DNA of 64,000 bases, taken from the NCBI GenBank assembly GCA_026419775.2, contig JAOPGA020001753.1, positions 1 through 64,000 of the forward strand. Reading direction: 5' to 3'. The notes beneath the pieces were generated by a model, which was given only the letters and a program-made list of their open reading frames with translations, was not told the origin of the DNA and did no database searches. Origin of the DNA: Acrasis kona (taxonomy: Eukaryota; Heterolobosea; Eutetramitea; Acrasida; Acrasidae). The translations under genes and the position numbers were made by a program. Every line of letters starts with the position of its first letter. Positions within the stretch are counted from its first letter, which is position 1. Positions 21,177 to 32,113 of this stretch are shown here, piece by piece.

Positions 21177-21261
21177 AAAGGCAACACTCTATATAAGTAC
21201 TCCATTTGTTTTGATCCAGTATTGTCAATGTTCCGTAGTTGTGTAGATTGATTAAATGTTT

Positions 21262-21971
21262 TTATTTTAATGTTTTCTTTCTGGGGCCTATGTAGTCGTG
21301 TGCATGGCAGTCAATATACGCAATGCACATTTGCACAAGTCCTGTTTCATATAATTCAAAGTCGACGAAAAGGTCAGGACTATCCATAAATACTGCAAAA
21401 CAGTGCTTGTGAGGGTTTTGCGCTCGTTTGTCATACTCAAATACTAGTTCGCAAAAATCACCCCATTCATCCTTATCATTTCCTTCTTCTGTTAGGAACC
21501 TGTTTCTACCACACACTAGAATGTAAAAATCAATCACATCATTAAAACCAGACATTTTATCAATAAGAATTACATTGACATTTGGCAATTGTTTTGCCAT
21601 TGTTACAAATGTTGCAGCAATTTCAAAGTCAAGCCTTTCCAAATTGTTATAAATTATCCCAATATCTTTTACATTGAGATAGGCAATTGTTTCTGGTATA
21701 AGAGGTTGCGGCTCTATTACATGTTCCACAACTGTATCTATAATCGGAACATTCTATTTTGTTGGTCGATCATAACCGCTATGTGTACTTTCGTGTTGTA
21801 AATTTTTTTCTGCAGTGCAGAAACATTAGGACCTGTAAAGTGTTTATCACAATTTAATGTGTCTTTGAAACAACAATAAATTATGAAATGGTCTTTCTCC
21901 ACTTCAACCAAACGGCGGTCCACATTTCCTTTCTTCCTTCTCTGTTGATTGTTTGCATTCTTTCCTTTCAT
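21262..21971 (-). CDS. Unknown protein, two exons
   Basis: Not recognised. Exon 1 runs 21971-21789 and exon 2 21753-21262. A 35-nt intron (21754-21788, GTACAC...AATAG) in phase 0 resolves what would otherwise be a frameshift. The N-terminus is basic (KGKNANNQQRRKKGNVDRR). Exon 1 ends with HFTGPNVSALQKKIYNTK, faintly like a KH-domain loop. The second exon is acidic and ends CHAHDYIGPRKK-TLK. A 19-bp piece of that last segment occurs inverted at 22079-22097, in what looks like a paralogue fragment. The TAA overlaps AATAAA. It is tail-to-tail with the unknown plus-strand gene. Confidence 0.55.
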
Positions 21972-22042
21972 TTGTGTTACAATTTAGTCTTACAATGCTT
22001 GCTTTAGTACATGAATTTGAAAAAAGGAGATTATAACAGATG

Positions 22043-22141
22043 TAGTTTTATCGACGACACCACTATATACGTGCAGCGCACGACTACATAGGCCCCATGG
22101 AGTTGATAGAACATGATGTGAATGATGACTGCCTCGATTGA
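22043..22141 (+). pseudogene. Fragment related to the C-terminus of the 21262-21971 gene
   Basis: The frame encodes RAAHDYIGPMELIEHDVNDD followed by CLD and a TGA. The AHDYIGP segment is identical to the C-terminal HAHDYIGP of the nearby minus-strand gene, and 19 bases (22079-22097) are the exact reverse complement of 21282-21300. The frame is stopped just upstream by TAG. It appears to be the tail of a lost or moved paralogue with a different C-terminal extension. Confidence 0.45.
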
Positions 22142-22491
22142 TCACAGCCATAGAGGTACTATTGGTTAGAGGGCACGAAAATGCCATCACCCATGTGCGA
22201 GAAAAAGGGGTCAAAATGAAGTTGTAGTTCAAAGTGAATATAATACGATGTTTGTTGTATTTTATCCAAAAAGTGTATATTTATCGAGATATACAGACTA
22301 GCGTTAAATTTGCTTGGGGTGGTTTTCTAGTATTCAAATAATACTGATTGTAATTATTGAACCCTTTGTTGACTTTTTTAAGCCATTCATTATCTTGTTG
22401 TTACAGCACTAACTAATCTATCACAGTCTGGGTTAAGTTGGGTTGACGTTATTTTGTAACTTATGACAGTTAACAAGTTCAGAAAAAAATT

Positions 22492-23403
22492 ATGAACGTG
22501 ACGTTCACATCATCGTTGGTTTCCCAAGCAGGAACTTATTTGTCCTTGGTGGATCAGTTCGATATTTCAAAGTACTCTACTCTTTTCTTAGTGAATGATG
22601 CGTTCGTTGTGGCAAATACAATCTATCGCATCCTCTCAGGATTGAAGGCATCAGGAAAGATCAAGTCTATGCCATATCTTTATGGTGTACTGTTGATGTA
22701 TGCAATGGCGCTGGGTGGTGGATCAGTACTTTCTGTTATAACTGGAAGCCCATTCTACTTTTTATCCAACGATCTCGTACTTCCATTATATTTTGGAGTG
22801 TGGTTGCTTGTATCTCAATTTCCATTTGGTTTGATACACTACTTGACGGGCTTTCCTCTCATTGAAGTAAGCAACATTCTCATTTTACATTAATTCATTT
22901 TATAGCCAATTTCTTATGTATTGGACGGATTCTTTGTCTCAACAATAATGTTGGGAGCAATTCAAAACGGAGTCGCAAGATATCCCGGAAGAGTAGTTGC
23001 ACCTATTGTGTTCGGAACCGTTGCAGGCGCTGGTGGAGGAATTATCTGGCCCCTCATCATTAATGGATTGATCAACAAGGACGAAGACAGATTCTTCTCG
23101 ACTCATTTCTCAAATCCAACTTACAACTTGATTACTCCTTTTGTTCTTTCTACATTTTACTTCGCATCAAGATATTTGTATTCATCTAAGCCGCTGACCC
23201 TAGACATTGTTGGTTCAACATTAACCTTCACACCAGAACTAATTGTCAAGGTTGGAGTGTCTGTTTGGTTCTTCGTTCTATGGCTTCACACACGCTTTTT
23301 ACCTTTATTGTCCTTCAGAAAAGTTAAAGTTGAGAAAATAGAACAAAAGGCACAACCAGTTGTTGTTGTCAAAGAAAAGACTATCTTATCCAAGAAGAAA
23401 TAA
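22492..23403 (+). CDS. TRIC-type trimeric intracellular cation channel
   Basis: TRIC channels conduct K+ across ER-type membranes to balance Ca2+ release. Two exons joined across a 39-nt intron (22867-22905), giving PLIEPISYVLDGF. The protein of about 290 residues has around seven hydrophobic helices and two glycine-triplet helices typical of the family (MALGGGSVLSVITG and AGAGGGIIWPLI), one in each pseudo-repeat. The C-terminus is short and basic (KTILSKKK), compatible with ER retention. The TAA lies in AATAAA. Assignment rests on the twin glycine motifs and topology, so a search should confirm it. Confidence 0.7.
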
Positions 23404-23513
23404 AATATTCTGTTTATTACATGTGCCTTCTTTTTTTTTATCAATGCAATCGAAAGGAAATTCTCAACATTGAACAAATGTGCGTTGAGAAACTAATTTA
23501 ATGAGATTACAGC

Positions 23514-24623
23514 TTAGACCTTAGACTTTTTACATTTCCTTTGACTTTTTTGCTCCTCCATGACTCTAAGAACACGAGGTGTTTGCGAAGTGCATTTTTT
23601 GGTGGCCCCTGTATATTCCGATAGTTCACTCGACATGGGAAGGGAATTGAACTCACTCTCGGTCAGATCAGGACAGTAATGTAAAGGAATAAATTCGACC
23701 TGTTTCCACTCCACTTCGATATAGTCGAGCTTCTTGATAAAAGTTTTAATTCTTGGGAACCAACATTCTGGAATGAGATCACAATAGCTTTGTCTGATTG
23801 AATTCTTAATGTGGCTTTCATAATTGTACTTTGCACCGAATTGGATTATATCGCTGATGCAATCAGGGTCACAACCATCGCAAGATACACTATAGTCTAA
23901 GGCGTTTAGGAAGTGTACGTCACAAAGTGAATATTTATTACAACACTCATCATCAGTTACAAAAAAGTTTATAACAGACGCCGCATATCGATTCATATCC
24001 TCAAAGGTCCACGCATTACTTTTAGATAACACAAGATTAATAATATCTTTATTGACAGAATTTTTGTCACAATCAAATTTGAGATTTAAAAGAGATAATC
24101 TCCTGTTAATCTGTTGGGTGAGATAACGCTTCCTCTCTTCAACTGTGGGGAACGGAACATATATGGGATGGAAAGATAGCATGTCAAGAATGCTCTTACT
24201 AGTGGAGGATGGATGATAACAAGTAAAAATACATATCAAAGTATTGAACGAAGAATAACTCAAAATTTGTTCTTGTAGTTCAAACTTGGCAGCCAAGTCC
24301 TTGTGAATGTTATTAAAGTGTACCAGGTAAAAGGCTCTATTGGAATGTGCAGCTTCTTCTAATAAAGATTTGATTGAGTCTTTGGATGATAATTGACTGT
24401 CAGTGATGGTTCTAGAGATATTGGTGTTCATAGATGATGCTAATTGCGATACAAAAGTACGGATACCACATCCTCTGACTCCATACAACATTATAATAAC
24501 AGGATCTTGTTGAATCTGTTGAGTCGAATGTTTGGCTTCTTGTAGGAGTAAAGGTAGTAGTTGTTTTGATAAATAATTTTGTTGAGGAATGTATCTGGTT
24601 AACAATGTTTGATCTCCGCTCAT
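23514..24623 (-). CDS. Degenerate AAA-type ATPase-like protein
   Basis: 369 residues, single exon. The Walker A position reads LYGVRGCGIRTF, where an active AAA protein has GxxGxGK(T/S): the Lys and Thr are Ile and Arg. The Walker B position reads AFYLVHFNNIH instead of four hydrophobics plus DE. After these come sensor- and lid-like helices (SFHPIYVPFPTVEERKRYLT), resembling the AAA small subdomain. This suggests a katanin/spastin- or Torsin-like fold that no longer binds or hydrolyses ATP. The C-terminus is Lys-rich (KSQRKCKKSKV), possibly nuclear. Target and partners unknown. Confidence 0.6.
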   Translation of the reverse strand: MSGDQTLLTRYIPQQNYLSKQLLPLLLQEAKHSTQQIQQDPVIIMLYGVRGCGIRTFVSQLASSMNTNISRTITDSQLSSKDSIKSLLEEAAHSNRAFYLVHFNNIHKDLAAKFELQEQILSYSSFNTLICIFTCYHPSSTSKSILDMLSFHPIYVPFPTVEERKRYLTQQINRRLSLLNLKFDCDKNSVNKDIINLVLSKSNAWTFEDMNRYAASVINFFVTDDECCNKYSLCDVHFLNALDYSVSCDGCDPDCISDIIQFGAKYNYESHIKNSIRQSYCDLIPECWFPRIKTFIKKLDYIEVEWKQVEFIPLHYCPDLTESEFNSLPMSSELSEYTGATKKCTSQTPRVLRVMEEQKSQRKCKKSKV

Positions 24624-24872
24624 ATGTGTTTGGTTCTATGATGTTTTTTCTCGGTTGTGTGTAGTGATTTGTTACAAAATAATGAGTGTCAATTGAAGTT
24701 TGCAGGAATTATATAAATCAAAGTAGAAGTACGTGGATTGGTAAAAGTTTGGCAATTTGATGATGTAAAGCCAATCTCGCGTTCATAAGTAGAAATGATA
24801 ATTCAATTACACCACGACGGGTTTGTGCGATTGTGATTGAGTTCATTTGGTTGTTCAAAATGAAAAGATACA

Positions 24873-25064
24873 CTAGAATACCTTTGCGGCCTTCCGTACA
24901 CTGTCGTGTTTCCAGTCACGTTGATCATTGAACTCAAACTTAAGGAGATAAAGAGGATGTCCTGACGTTAGATCGAAAATGGTATGAGGCCTTCGCGTTT
25001 GATAAAATAAATTTGTAATCCTTGATTCGTTGTGAATTTTAAAGCTCTTGAACATGTCTAACAT
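24873..25064 (-). CDS. Small hypothetical ORF (63 aa)
   Basis: A complete frame from ATG at 25064 to TAG at 24873, with a plausible globular composition (aromatic and charged residues, DWKHDSVRKAAK near the end) and no recognised domain. It sits alone between the AAA-like gene and the protease promoter. It may be a real small protein or the last exon of a larger model I could not build. Confidence 0.3.
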   Translation of the reverse strand: MLDMFKSFKIHNESRITNLFYQTRRPHTIFDLTSGHPLYLLKFEFNDQRDWKHDSVRKAAKVF

Positions 25065-25335
25065 CTAAACTGTACATCTGAATAGCTTTTGAGAATTCTT
25101 CACAATCTGTTCGGTAATAAATATTCGCTATTCATAGCTATGGTATATTGGTACAGCGTACCTGATACTGCACAAAAAATGAGTTTTGGTTGTAGGCTTT
25201 CTAGCGACGAAATCGATCAACCCCTCTCGAAGGTTTCCGTAAAATCGACTGCATGTGTTGTTCAATATACTCAAATATATTGTGTCGACAAGATGCTCCA
25301 ACTCCATAGTTTACAAAAGGCAATTGTACAGTACA

Positions 25336-27162
25336 ATGAAGGGCTGGATTAGTTTTGTCCTGCTATTCGTTGTTGTTTTGTGCCACGAGACGTCACACGG
25401 ACACAAATGTGGGTACAATAAGATTACAGAACGACAAAATATCCAACAAAGAGTTCTTGAACAAAAGTACCCCTCATTTGTACACCCATCCACGTCGAGA
25501 AGTATGAAAGATAACTCCTACGACAGCATAAGGGTGGTACTAAACACAACATACGCGGAGAAGGATATTGACAACAGGCAATGTAGATCTGTTGGCCAGG
25601 TACTACTTGGTAAATAAAAATCATCTAACGTGTTACAGACCTATCTAAGAGGAACAGGTTCAAATGGAAATTGCTCTTCTACTGTGACTGAAAATTGCTA
25701 CGGTAAGTGTATCTCGAATCAAGTAGTGAATGATAAAACCATACAATACATCAAGACATTTATTACTGAAGTTCAGATTAAGCTAAAATCCATGCTATCG
25801 GTTCAAAGAATAATCGGCGGACTGCAAACAAGAGCTGGAAATTGCGGTGCTGAAGGTGGCATTCCTCTGTCAAATGCTGTATACAATAATGTAGATTTGA
25901 TGCTTTACGTTACCATCAGACCTAGTGAAGAGGGTGTTGTAGCTTGGGCTATCGAATGTCTTCGAGACCAGAACGGCAGAAATATAGTTGGACAAATCAA
26001 CATTAACCCTAAAAACTTTTTTGCAAGTGACCTTGATTACGCTGGTCAATTCTACATAGTCATGCATGAAATTACACATGTTCTTGGATTTAGTTCTAAT
26101 TCTTTTAAGAGATATCTAGATAATAATGGGGTCAAAAGAACTTCCCCCGTGAAGTCGGTGGTCAGGACTATCAATGGTTCATCAAAGACTGTAAACTTCT
26201 TATCCACGCCAGCAGTAATGCAGGCTATGAATGTTCACTTTAACTGTAGTGGTTCAGACGGCGGAGAGTTAGAGGAGTATGGAGGAGTTGGAACAGCTGG
26301 TTCCCACTGGGACATGAGAACATTCTATGGTGAGTACATGCAAGGGTCGGCTTATTACGATAACCTTGCAAATGGTAAACCATCAATAAGTATATTCACA
26401 CTCGCTGCCCTGCAGGATAGTGGATGGTACAGAGTTGATTATACAGCTGCCGAAAAACTCGACTATGGTTACCAAGCAGGTTGTGGATTTGTATCTGACA
26501 ATAGGTGCGAAAAGTGGTTGGAGAGAAGCAACACTGGGAAATATACCAGTGGATATTTTTGTTCATCTTCATCTCAAATAGATTGTACGTTCAATCACAT
26601 CTATCAAGGGAGTTGTGGTTTAAATAGTATTTCTAATCTTGACCCCTACTATAGACACTTTGTTAATTCTACAACCTTGGCCGGCTCTAACGATTATATG
26701 GACTATTGTCCAGCTATACAAGGCTTCTCAAACGGGGACTGTAGAACATCTACTGGTAAGGATATGAATTATGCTCTGCAAACTGGTAGTACATATACCT
26801 CCCAGAGCAGATGCTTTGTAGGTAATTTACAAAAAAACACATCATCATATCAGATGAAAAGTGTGGACACTAGGTGCTATCAACACTACTGCGATGCCAA
26901 AGAAAATTTGATCATCACGGTATTTGGTAGAAATTACACTTGTCCTAAACAGGGAGGACCGATTGTGGGATTAGCGGGTGGTGTAACTGGATATATAAAT
27001 TGTCCAGATTCAAGAGTATTATGTGGAAGTGTTGACGTATCCATATTCAAAGAATCTGCTGGCTCAAATGCTCCAGAAGTTGTAAATAGTTCTGGTTTGT
27101 TGAAGCCCAATATTTTATTGATTGTGGCTGTAATCATGGCCATTGTGTATTTGAGTGTATAA
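25336..27162 (+). CDS. Leishmanolysin-type (M8) zinc metalloprotease, GPI-anchored
   Basis: Surface or secreted gp63-family protease. Exon 1 (25336-25599) encodes a signal peptide (KGWISFVLLFVVVLCHETSHG). A 39-nt intron (25600-25638) joins GQ to TYLRGTGSNG. The zinc motif HEITHVLGF lies near residues 231-239, and the third ligand is in GSHWD, as in leishmanolysin. The protein is rich in Cys and N-glycosylation sequons. The C-terminus has small residues (VVNSSGLL) followed by a hydrophobic tail ending at the stop, the usual GPI signal. Length of about 596 residues is normal. Free-living protists carry many such genes. Here it is probably for feeding, adhesion or cell-surface turnover. Confidence 0.93.
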
Positions 27163-27269
27163 ATGTTTAATTTTCCTATACGTTACCAATCCTTAATGAG
27201 TAGTAATTGTCAATAAAAAGATGATTTATTCAAACTATTTTACATATTCCACTCTTACAGCTTATGAGC

Positions 27270-29672
27270 TCACCGTAGTTCGACGTGGTCGTCCATCAGC
27301 GCTGGAGTAATTGGAGTATTGCTCAAATGTTGGTGCATCAGAGCGTTTTCTCCATCTACCGGTGAGCTTAGAACCTGCCCATATGATTCAGACTTGTACT
27401 TGAAGTATTTCGAAGCAGGCAACATGAGAATAAACATGACTGCACTAAAAACTCCAATCAAAATCATCGAAATGCCGACTACACCAGCAAATCCAGCCAT
27501 ATTGTAGAACGATGTCTTGTATGTAGTCACTGTTGAGCCTACAAAAGAACAACCCATAGAACCCTGAATATCATTCAATACTCCGTTAATAACACCCAGC
27601 ATCTTATCCACAGTAGTCGTTACATTTGTTTTAAAGCTATTTGTGATGGACACAACCAAATCTAATTGCGCCATGATGGCAATAGGTGTTTGCAGTAACA
27701 CGTTCTTCTGGTCGTTCAAGTAGCTAACGTTACCTCTAATATCGAAAAGAGACCCGTTAATTAACGTCAAATTGTAACTAATTGCATTCATAATCGCAGT
27801 AGTTGCGTTGAACTGGATCTGTAGAGCTATTACATTATTCTTTCTGCTGGTCACTTCGCTTCTCACAGTCGTATTCAAGACCCATGGTGGAGTATTAGGA
27901 TCCAAACTCGAAACATTAGTAAATATGTAGTAGTAACCGTATGGAACTGTATATGCATTCAAATAGTCTAACGAGTTTCGATAGCCGCTCAAACTAAAAT
28001 TGAAAGTCGAATAATTGTTTGCCACAATGTATATATTGTTTAGAGTAGCCTGAACAGCATCTAACTGTGGTGTCGGGTCGAGATTCAAACTCGACGTCAT
28101 GTTTTGTAATGACAACAAGTTGCTCTTTGCAGAAGTGATGGTGCTATTCAATCCAAACTGATCAAACGCCGCATCCAACTTGGAGCTAATTTGAGATTTG
28201 AATGAATTTGTATTTGCGAGATCTGAGAAACTCACTCCAATTGCACTGAAGAAGGTATTGTTTCCACTGCACGTGATGATTTGATTGTATGCACTGTATA
28301 ACGTAATATTTGGTAGGGAGATTGGCATGGAGCTGTTATTGGAGTTGATTTGATCTTGGGCGTAGACTAATACAGTCTTGATGGCAGGATCTGACTGAGT
28401 TACGACATCTTGTATAAATCCCCAGGCTACGAAACATATTGCTGCGAATACATAAAATATCCATGACGTAAAGAAGGAGGTACACGCAGTGCATTTGACG
28501 CATGAACTCGAGTCTCCACTTTTGATAACCACACAAGACATCATCATCATGTATATAATGAATACTGATGCCATGAACAAACATAGTACAATAGCTATTC
28601 CAGCCTTTGCACCGTCTATACCAGTATAAATCTTTTGTTCGGTATCGCTTGGAATGTACTGATCTTTCATGGTATTGATATTACCAATAGTGCTTCCCAA
28701 TGTAGTTGTCACCTCTTGAATCATATTAACAACTTGAACTTGAGCCTGTTGTATGGGAGTCTTGACGACGTTGGCACTATTTGTTATCAAGTTCTGAGTT
28801 GTTGCGATTGTGCTGTTGGTGGTGCTCAGGGTACTAAGTGACGAAGAGAGGAAGGAACCCGCCGAAATGGAAGGTATGGTCATGCTGCTGCCGCCAGCTC
28901 CTAAAGCAGGATTGGATACAATGTAACTTATGATAGTTGATGCTTTCTGTGACGAGTAGTTAATGTTGCTGATGCCAGTGTTCATGTTTTGTAAGGTTGT
29001 GACGCTTGAACCGATGATTGTGCTAATGCCAGACAATGGCGTGCTGTATTGCTGCATGTTGTCAATCAAGGGGTATATCAAATTGAAGGAGCTGTTTGCT
29101 GCTGGTGCTAGTTTGTTAACTCCTGAACCCATTTTGTCCACAATTCCCAAAGTGCTCTTGACAGCATTTCCGGTTGTGGCGATGACTGTTGTCACTGTGC
29201 CGGCGAAACTCGCAATGAATATAATTCCAAGTATAGTGCAGGCTGTAATTGCGGCAAGTACAATCCACATTGGTATCAATAAGAGTCTTCTCTGCCTTTT
29301 GCTATACCCGAGCCTATTGTCGAAATCTGGTTCGTTACCTCCACAAAGTCCACAACATTTTCTTCCACACCAAAAGTAAAACATAATGTTTGAAGCAACG
29401 GCCAGTACCAGAAAAGAGCAGACGAATAACATAACCAAATAGATGCCGTAGGATACCCATCCATTAACGTCCCCAAGGTTAGTTGGCCACATTCTGGTCG
29501 GCATGATTCCAACTCCATCGTACGGTTTGTAGTATATAACCTGCTGCTGCGGCTGCCTTGTGCCGTTGGATGTTGTAGATTGCAACAATGCTCTTTCCTG
29601 CACACTCTGTCCTGCTGCAATACTTACAAGAGCACACAATACCAGTGTGAGCACTGCAACCTGGAGCTTCAT
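27270..29672 (-). CDS. Prominin-like pentaspan membrane glycoprotein
   Basis: 800 residues, single exon. Signal peptide (MKLQVAVLTLVLCALVSIAA), transmembrane helix 1 (about 75-100), a Cys-rich cytosolic loop (CGRKCCGLCGG), helix 2 (about 133-157), a 210-residue Ser/Thr/Asn-rich ectodomain, helix 3 (about 372-395), a second Cys-rich loop (CVKCTACTS), helix 4 (about 405-427), a 300-residue glycosylated ectodomain, helix 5 (about 735-762) and a short cytosolic tail. Five helices, two large extracellular loops and Cys-rich intracellular loops match the prominin/CD133 plan, which marks membrane protrusions and binds cholesterol-rich membrane. Sequence identity cannot be judged by eye. Confidence 0.7.
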   Translation of the reverse strand: MKLQVAVLTLVLCALVSIAAGQSVQERALLQSTTSNGTRQPQQQVIYYKPYDGVGIMPTRMWPTNLGDVNGWVSYGIYLVMLFVCSFLVLAVASNIMFYFWCGRKCCGLCGGNEPDFDNRLGYSKRQRRLLLIPMWIVLAAITACTILGIIFIASFAGTVTTVIATTGNAVKSTLGIVDKMGSGVNKLAPAANSSFNLIYPLIDNMQQYSTPLSGISTIIGSSVTTLQNMNTGISNINYSSQKASTIISYIVSNPALGAGGSSMTIPSISAGSFLSSSLSTLSTTNSTIATTQNLITNSANVVKTPIQQAQVQVVNMIQEVTTTLGSTIGNINTMKDQYIPSDTEQKIYTGIDGAKAGIAIVLCLFMASVFIIYMMMMSCVVIKSGDSSSCVKCTACTSFFTSWIFYVFAAICFVAWGFIQDVVTQSDPAIKTVLVYAQDQINSNNSSMPISLPNITLYSAYNQIITCSGNNTFFSAIGVSFSDLANTNSFKSQISSKLDAAFDQFGLNSTITSAKSNLLSLQNMTSSLNLDPTPQLDAVQATLNNIYIVANNYSTFNFSLSGYRNSLDYLNAYTVPYGYYYIFTNVSSLDPNTPPWVLNTTVRSEVTSRKNNVIALQIQFNATTAIMNAISYNLTLINGSLFDIRGNVSYLNDQKNVLLQTPIAIMAQLDLVVSITNSFKTNVTTTVDKMLGVINGVLNDIQGSMGCSFVGSTVTTYKTSFYNMAGFAGVVGISMILIGVFSAVMFILMLPASKYFKYKSESYGQVLSSPVDGENALMHQHLSNTPITPALMDDHVELR

Positions 29673-30221
29673 TCCCGTTTTAATCTAATATTTTTCAACG
29701 GATTACCGTAAATAATAAATTCAGCAGCAGAAATTTCATATTGATATGGTACAGACATCAAAAAACGCGGTTAACGGTAAATTTTGAAGAAATATCACCC
29801 TCTTACAAGGGATTCACGTTCGCACCGTTTTTTCATCAAGTTGTGAGATTTAGAAGATTTAGTTTTTGAGAGAATTTTATTAAGTTTTCTGGACGACCAC
29901 TGAGCTATTGGAACTGAAAATCTGGTTTTGCATCGTTCTAATATTAGAAGATTCGCAACAATTTTCATGAGGTAACTAAAAGTTGGCTTGATTGTATTGC
30001 TTCAATAGGCACCAATTTGTTCTGGGTTTAAATCATATTTTGAATCAATCCATCTAGGTTTGAATTTTGTTTACCGTTATTAGTTTGTATTTGGTGTGAT
30101 AATGGTGTAGGTTCTACTAATAGTAAACGCAAAACAAAATAAAATAGTATCCCTCGTATCATGTGTGGGTTGTGGACGAGTTTCTACCAATATTACAATA
30201 ACTATTAATGGATTGCGGAAA
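29673..30221. other. Divergent intergenic region, no gene
   Basis: About 550 AT-rich bases between divergent genes. A minus-strand frame (30080-30439) is antisense to the following exon. No RNA or repeat recognised. Confidence 0.5.
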
Positions 30222-31076
30222 ATGAGGAATGTAGTTCGACCTGTGAAGCAAGCATTCAGTTCCCATGTATCAAAGATATTTAAAATATCAGAAGACGTGC
30301 GTACACTACACTTAAGCGTGAATACAACACCTTCGCAACCTTTCAAATTTCTTCCTGGACAATCGATAAATATCATTAACAACAATGATTCAGCTGGATA
30401 TTCGCTGATAAGCACTCCAAAAGATGCAATTAACAACAATATTATAAAATTTGCCGTCAGAAGAACCCATCATCCTGTCACAAGGTTCGTAAGCATTTAA
30501 CAGTACGTTCACATACAAATAGGACAATACATGATGATCTAAAAGTAGGTGATGTTGTAAATGCCGAAGGTCCAGAAGGAGATTTTTACTTCGTTGATGG
30601 CTTATCAGAAAGAATTATTTTGATAGCAGGTGGAATTGGGTACGTTGAGACGAACAAACTCTTCTAACACTACGAACAGCATCACACCACTCCTTAGCAT
30701 AATGAATTATGTTTACGAAGAAAACATCAAAGTAAACGTAAAGTTCATTCATTCTGTTCGCTTCAAAAAAGAATCGGAGTGGTTCCTACAGGACATCACA
30801 AAATTCAGTTTGCGTGATAACTTCAATCCACACATTCTGGTTACCGATGAGCAAGTCAACAAAGAATCATTCATAAACAATCGGAAATTAGACCAAGAGT
30901 CCCTCAGAGGTAAACCAACATGGCAATGACTCTTTAATTACCACCACGTAGAATACTGCTCGAATGAGGACATTAAGCGTGGTCTGTTCTATATATGTGG
31001 ACCGTTGGGCATGATTGATTTTGTGAAGATCACACTGCAGAGCATGGGCGTGAGTGTCGAAAGAATTATACATTAA
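30222..31076 (+). CDS. NAD(P)H-dependent FAD oxidoreductase (OXNAD1-like, cytochrome b5 reductase superfamily)
   Basis: Four exons, introns of 38, 40 and 42 nt (30485-30522, 30640-30679, 30910-30951). Joined, they read RRTHHPVTRTIHDDLKVGD, AGGIGITPLLSI and FYICGPLGMIDF. The FAD domain is N-terminal (FLPGQSINI, AGYSLISTP). The NAD(P) domain has GGIGITP and the CGP motif near the C-terminus. About 244 residues, short and close to OXNAD1. The start MRNVVRPVKQAFSSHVSKIF looks like a mitochondrial presequence. It transfers electrons from NAD(P)H to an unknown acceptor. It lies tail-to-tail, 25 bp from cysteine synthase. Confidence 0.85.
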
Positions 31077-31101
31077 AAAGACTTGTGTTCAATAAAGAAT
31101 T

Positions 31102-32088
31102 TTATAACTCTACATCAGTCGTAGGCATGGATTCCACTTCCTCTTTGACGTCCTTGAACAAAACAGTGCTCAAGTATCTCTCTCCAAAACTTGGTATTAT
31201 GACCACTAAATTCTTTCCAGCATTTTCTTGTCTTTTTGCAATCTGTATGGCAGCTTGTATGGCGGCACCTGAGGAGATTCCAACGAAAAGACCTTCCTTG
31301 ACTGCCATCTCTCTTGCCACGTTAATGGAAGTCTGAGAGTCAACTTTGTACACCTCGTTGATTAATTCTGTTTTGAGAATGCTTGGAACAAAACCAGCTC
31401 CAAGTCCTTGGATTTTGTGTGGTCCAGGTTTGCCTCCACTAAGTACAGGACTTTCTTCTGGCTCGACTGCAACAGCGTAAACTTTTCCTTGCTGTTGGGA
31501 GTTGAAATATTCCATACAGCCAGTAATCGTTCCACCAGTTCCTACTCCAGAGACGAAAATGTCAATATCACCGTTTGTGTCTTTCCAAATCTCTGGGCCG
31601 GTTGTCTCTCTGTGAACTTTTGGGTTATTGGGGTTGCTGAATTGTCCTAGAATCTTTCCGTTTGGGGTTTGTGCTAGAATGTTCTCAGCTTGTTTAATGG
31701 CACCTTTCATTCCTTTTGCGGCGGGGGTAAGTACTAAGGTGGCGCCCATTGATTTTAATAAAACGCGTCTCTCTGTGCTCATGGAATCGGGCATGACAAT
31801 GGTACATTTGTAACCTTTGGTTGCTGCTACAAATGCTATTCCGATACCAGTGTTTCCACTTGTGGGCTCAATGAGTTCGGTGGTACCAGCAGTAATCTCA
31901 CCAGCTTTTTCGGCTTCGGTTATCATGGACCAGGCAATACGATCCTTTACACTCGACATTGGCTCAAGACTTTCCATCTTCATGTAGATGTTGGCCACGC
32001 AACCATTTTGCTCTGCTAGTCTGTTTAGCTTTAGCAATGGTGTCTTACCAATCAAACTTGTTGGGTCACTCGAGGCGATGGTCATCAC
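31102..32088 (-). CDS. Cysteine synthase (O-acetylserine sulfhydrylase, PLP-dependent)
   Basis: Converts O-acetylserine and sulfide to cysteine and acetate. 328 residues, single exon, collinear with the bacterial/plant CysK family. The PLP-binding Lys is in [10 protein letters not shown] (about residue 48). The Asn loop is PTSGNTGIG, the phosphate loop [10 protein letters not shown], and the Ser contact lies in GISSGAA. No targeting peptide, so cytosolic. It is head-to-head with serine acetyltransferase, the preceding enzyme, with 25 bp between the ATGs, so the two probably share a promoter and are co-expressed. CysK/CysE proteins often form a complex. Confidence 0.95.
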   Translation of the reverse strand: MMTIASSDPTSLIGKTPLLKLNRLAEQNGCVANIYMKMESLEPMSSVKDRIAWSMITEAEKAGEITAGTTELIEPTSGNTGIGIAFVAATKGYKCTIVMPDSMSTERRVLLKSMGATLVLTPAAKGMKGAIKQAENILAQTPNGKILGQFSNPNNPKVHRETTGPEIWKDTNGDIDIFVSGVGTGGTITGCMEYFNSQQQGKVYAVAVEPEESPVLSGGKPGPHKIQGLGAGFVPSILKTELINEVYKVDSQTSINVAREMAVKEGLFVGISSGAAIQAAIQIAKRQENAGKNLVVIIPSFGERYLSTVLFKDVKEEVESMPTTDVEL

Positions 32089-32113
32089 TTGGAAATTTTA
32101 TGGTATTGAAAGT
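32089..32113. promoter_or_regulatory. Candidate bidirectional promoter/leader of the cysteine biosynthesis pair
   Basis: Only 25 bases separate the ATG of cysteine synthase (32088, minus) from the ATG chosen for serine acetyltransferase (32114, plus). Any core promoter must therefore lie within this gap or inside the opposite coding sequence. Inferred from geometry, with no motif identified. Confidence 0.4.

Noticed and set aside
21738..21790. Frameshift pseudogene in the 21262-21971 gene
   Set aside because: A 35-nt phase-0 intron joins the frames, so the gene is probably intact.
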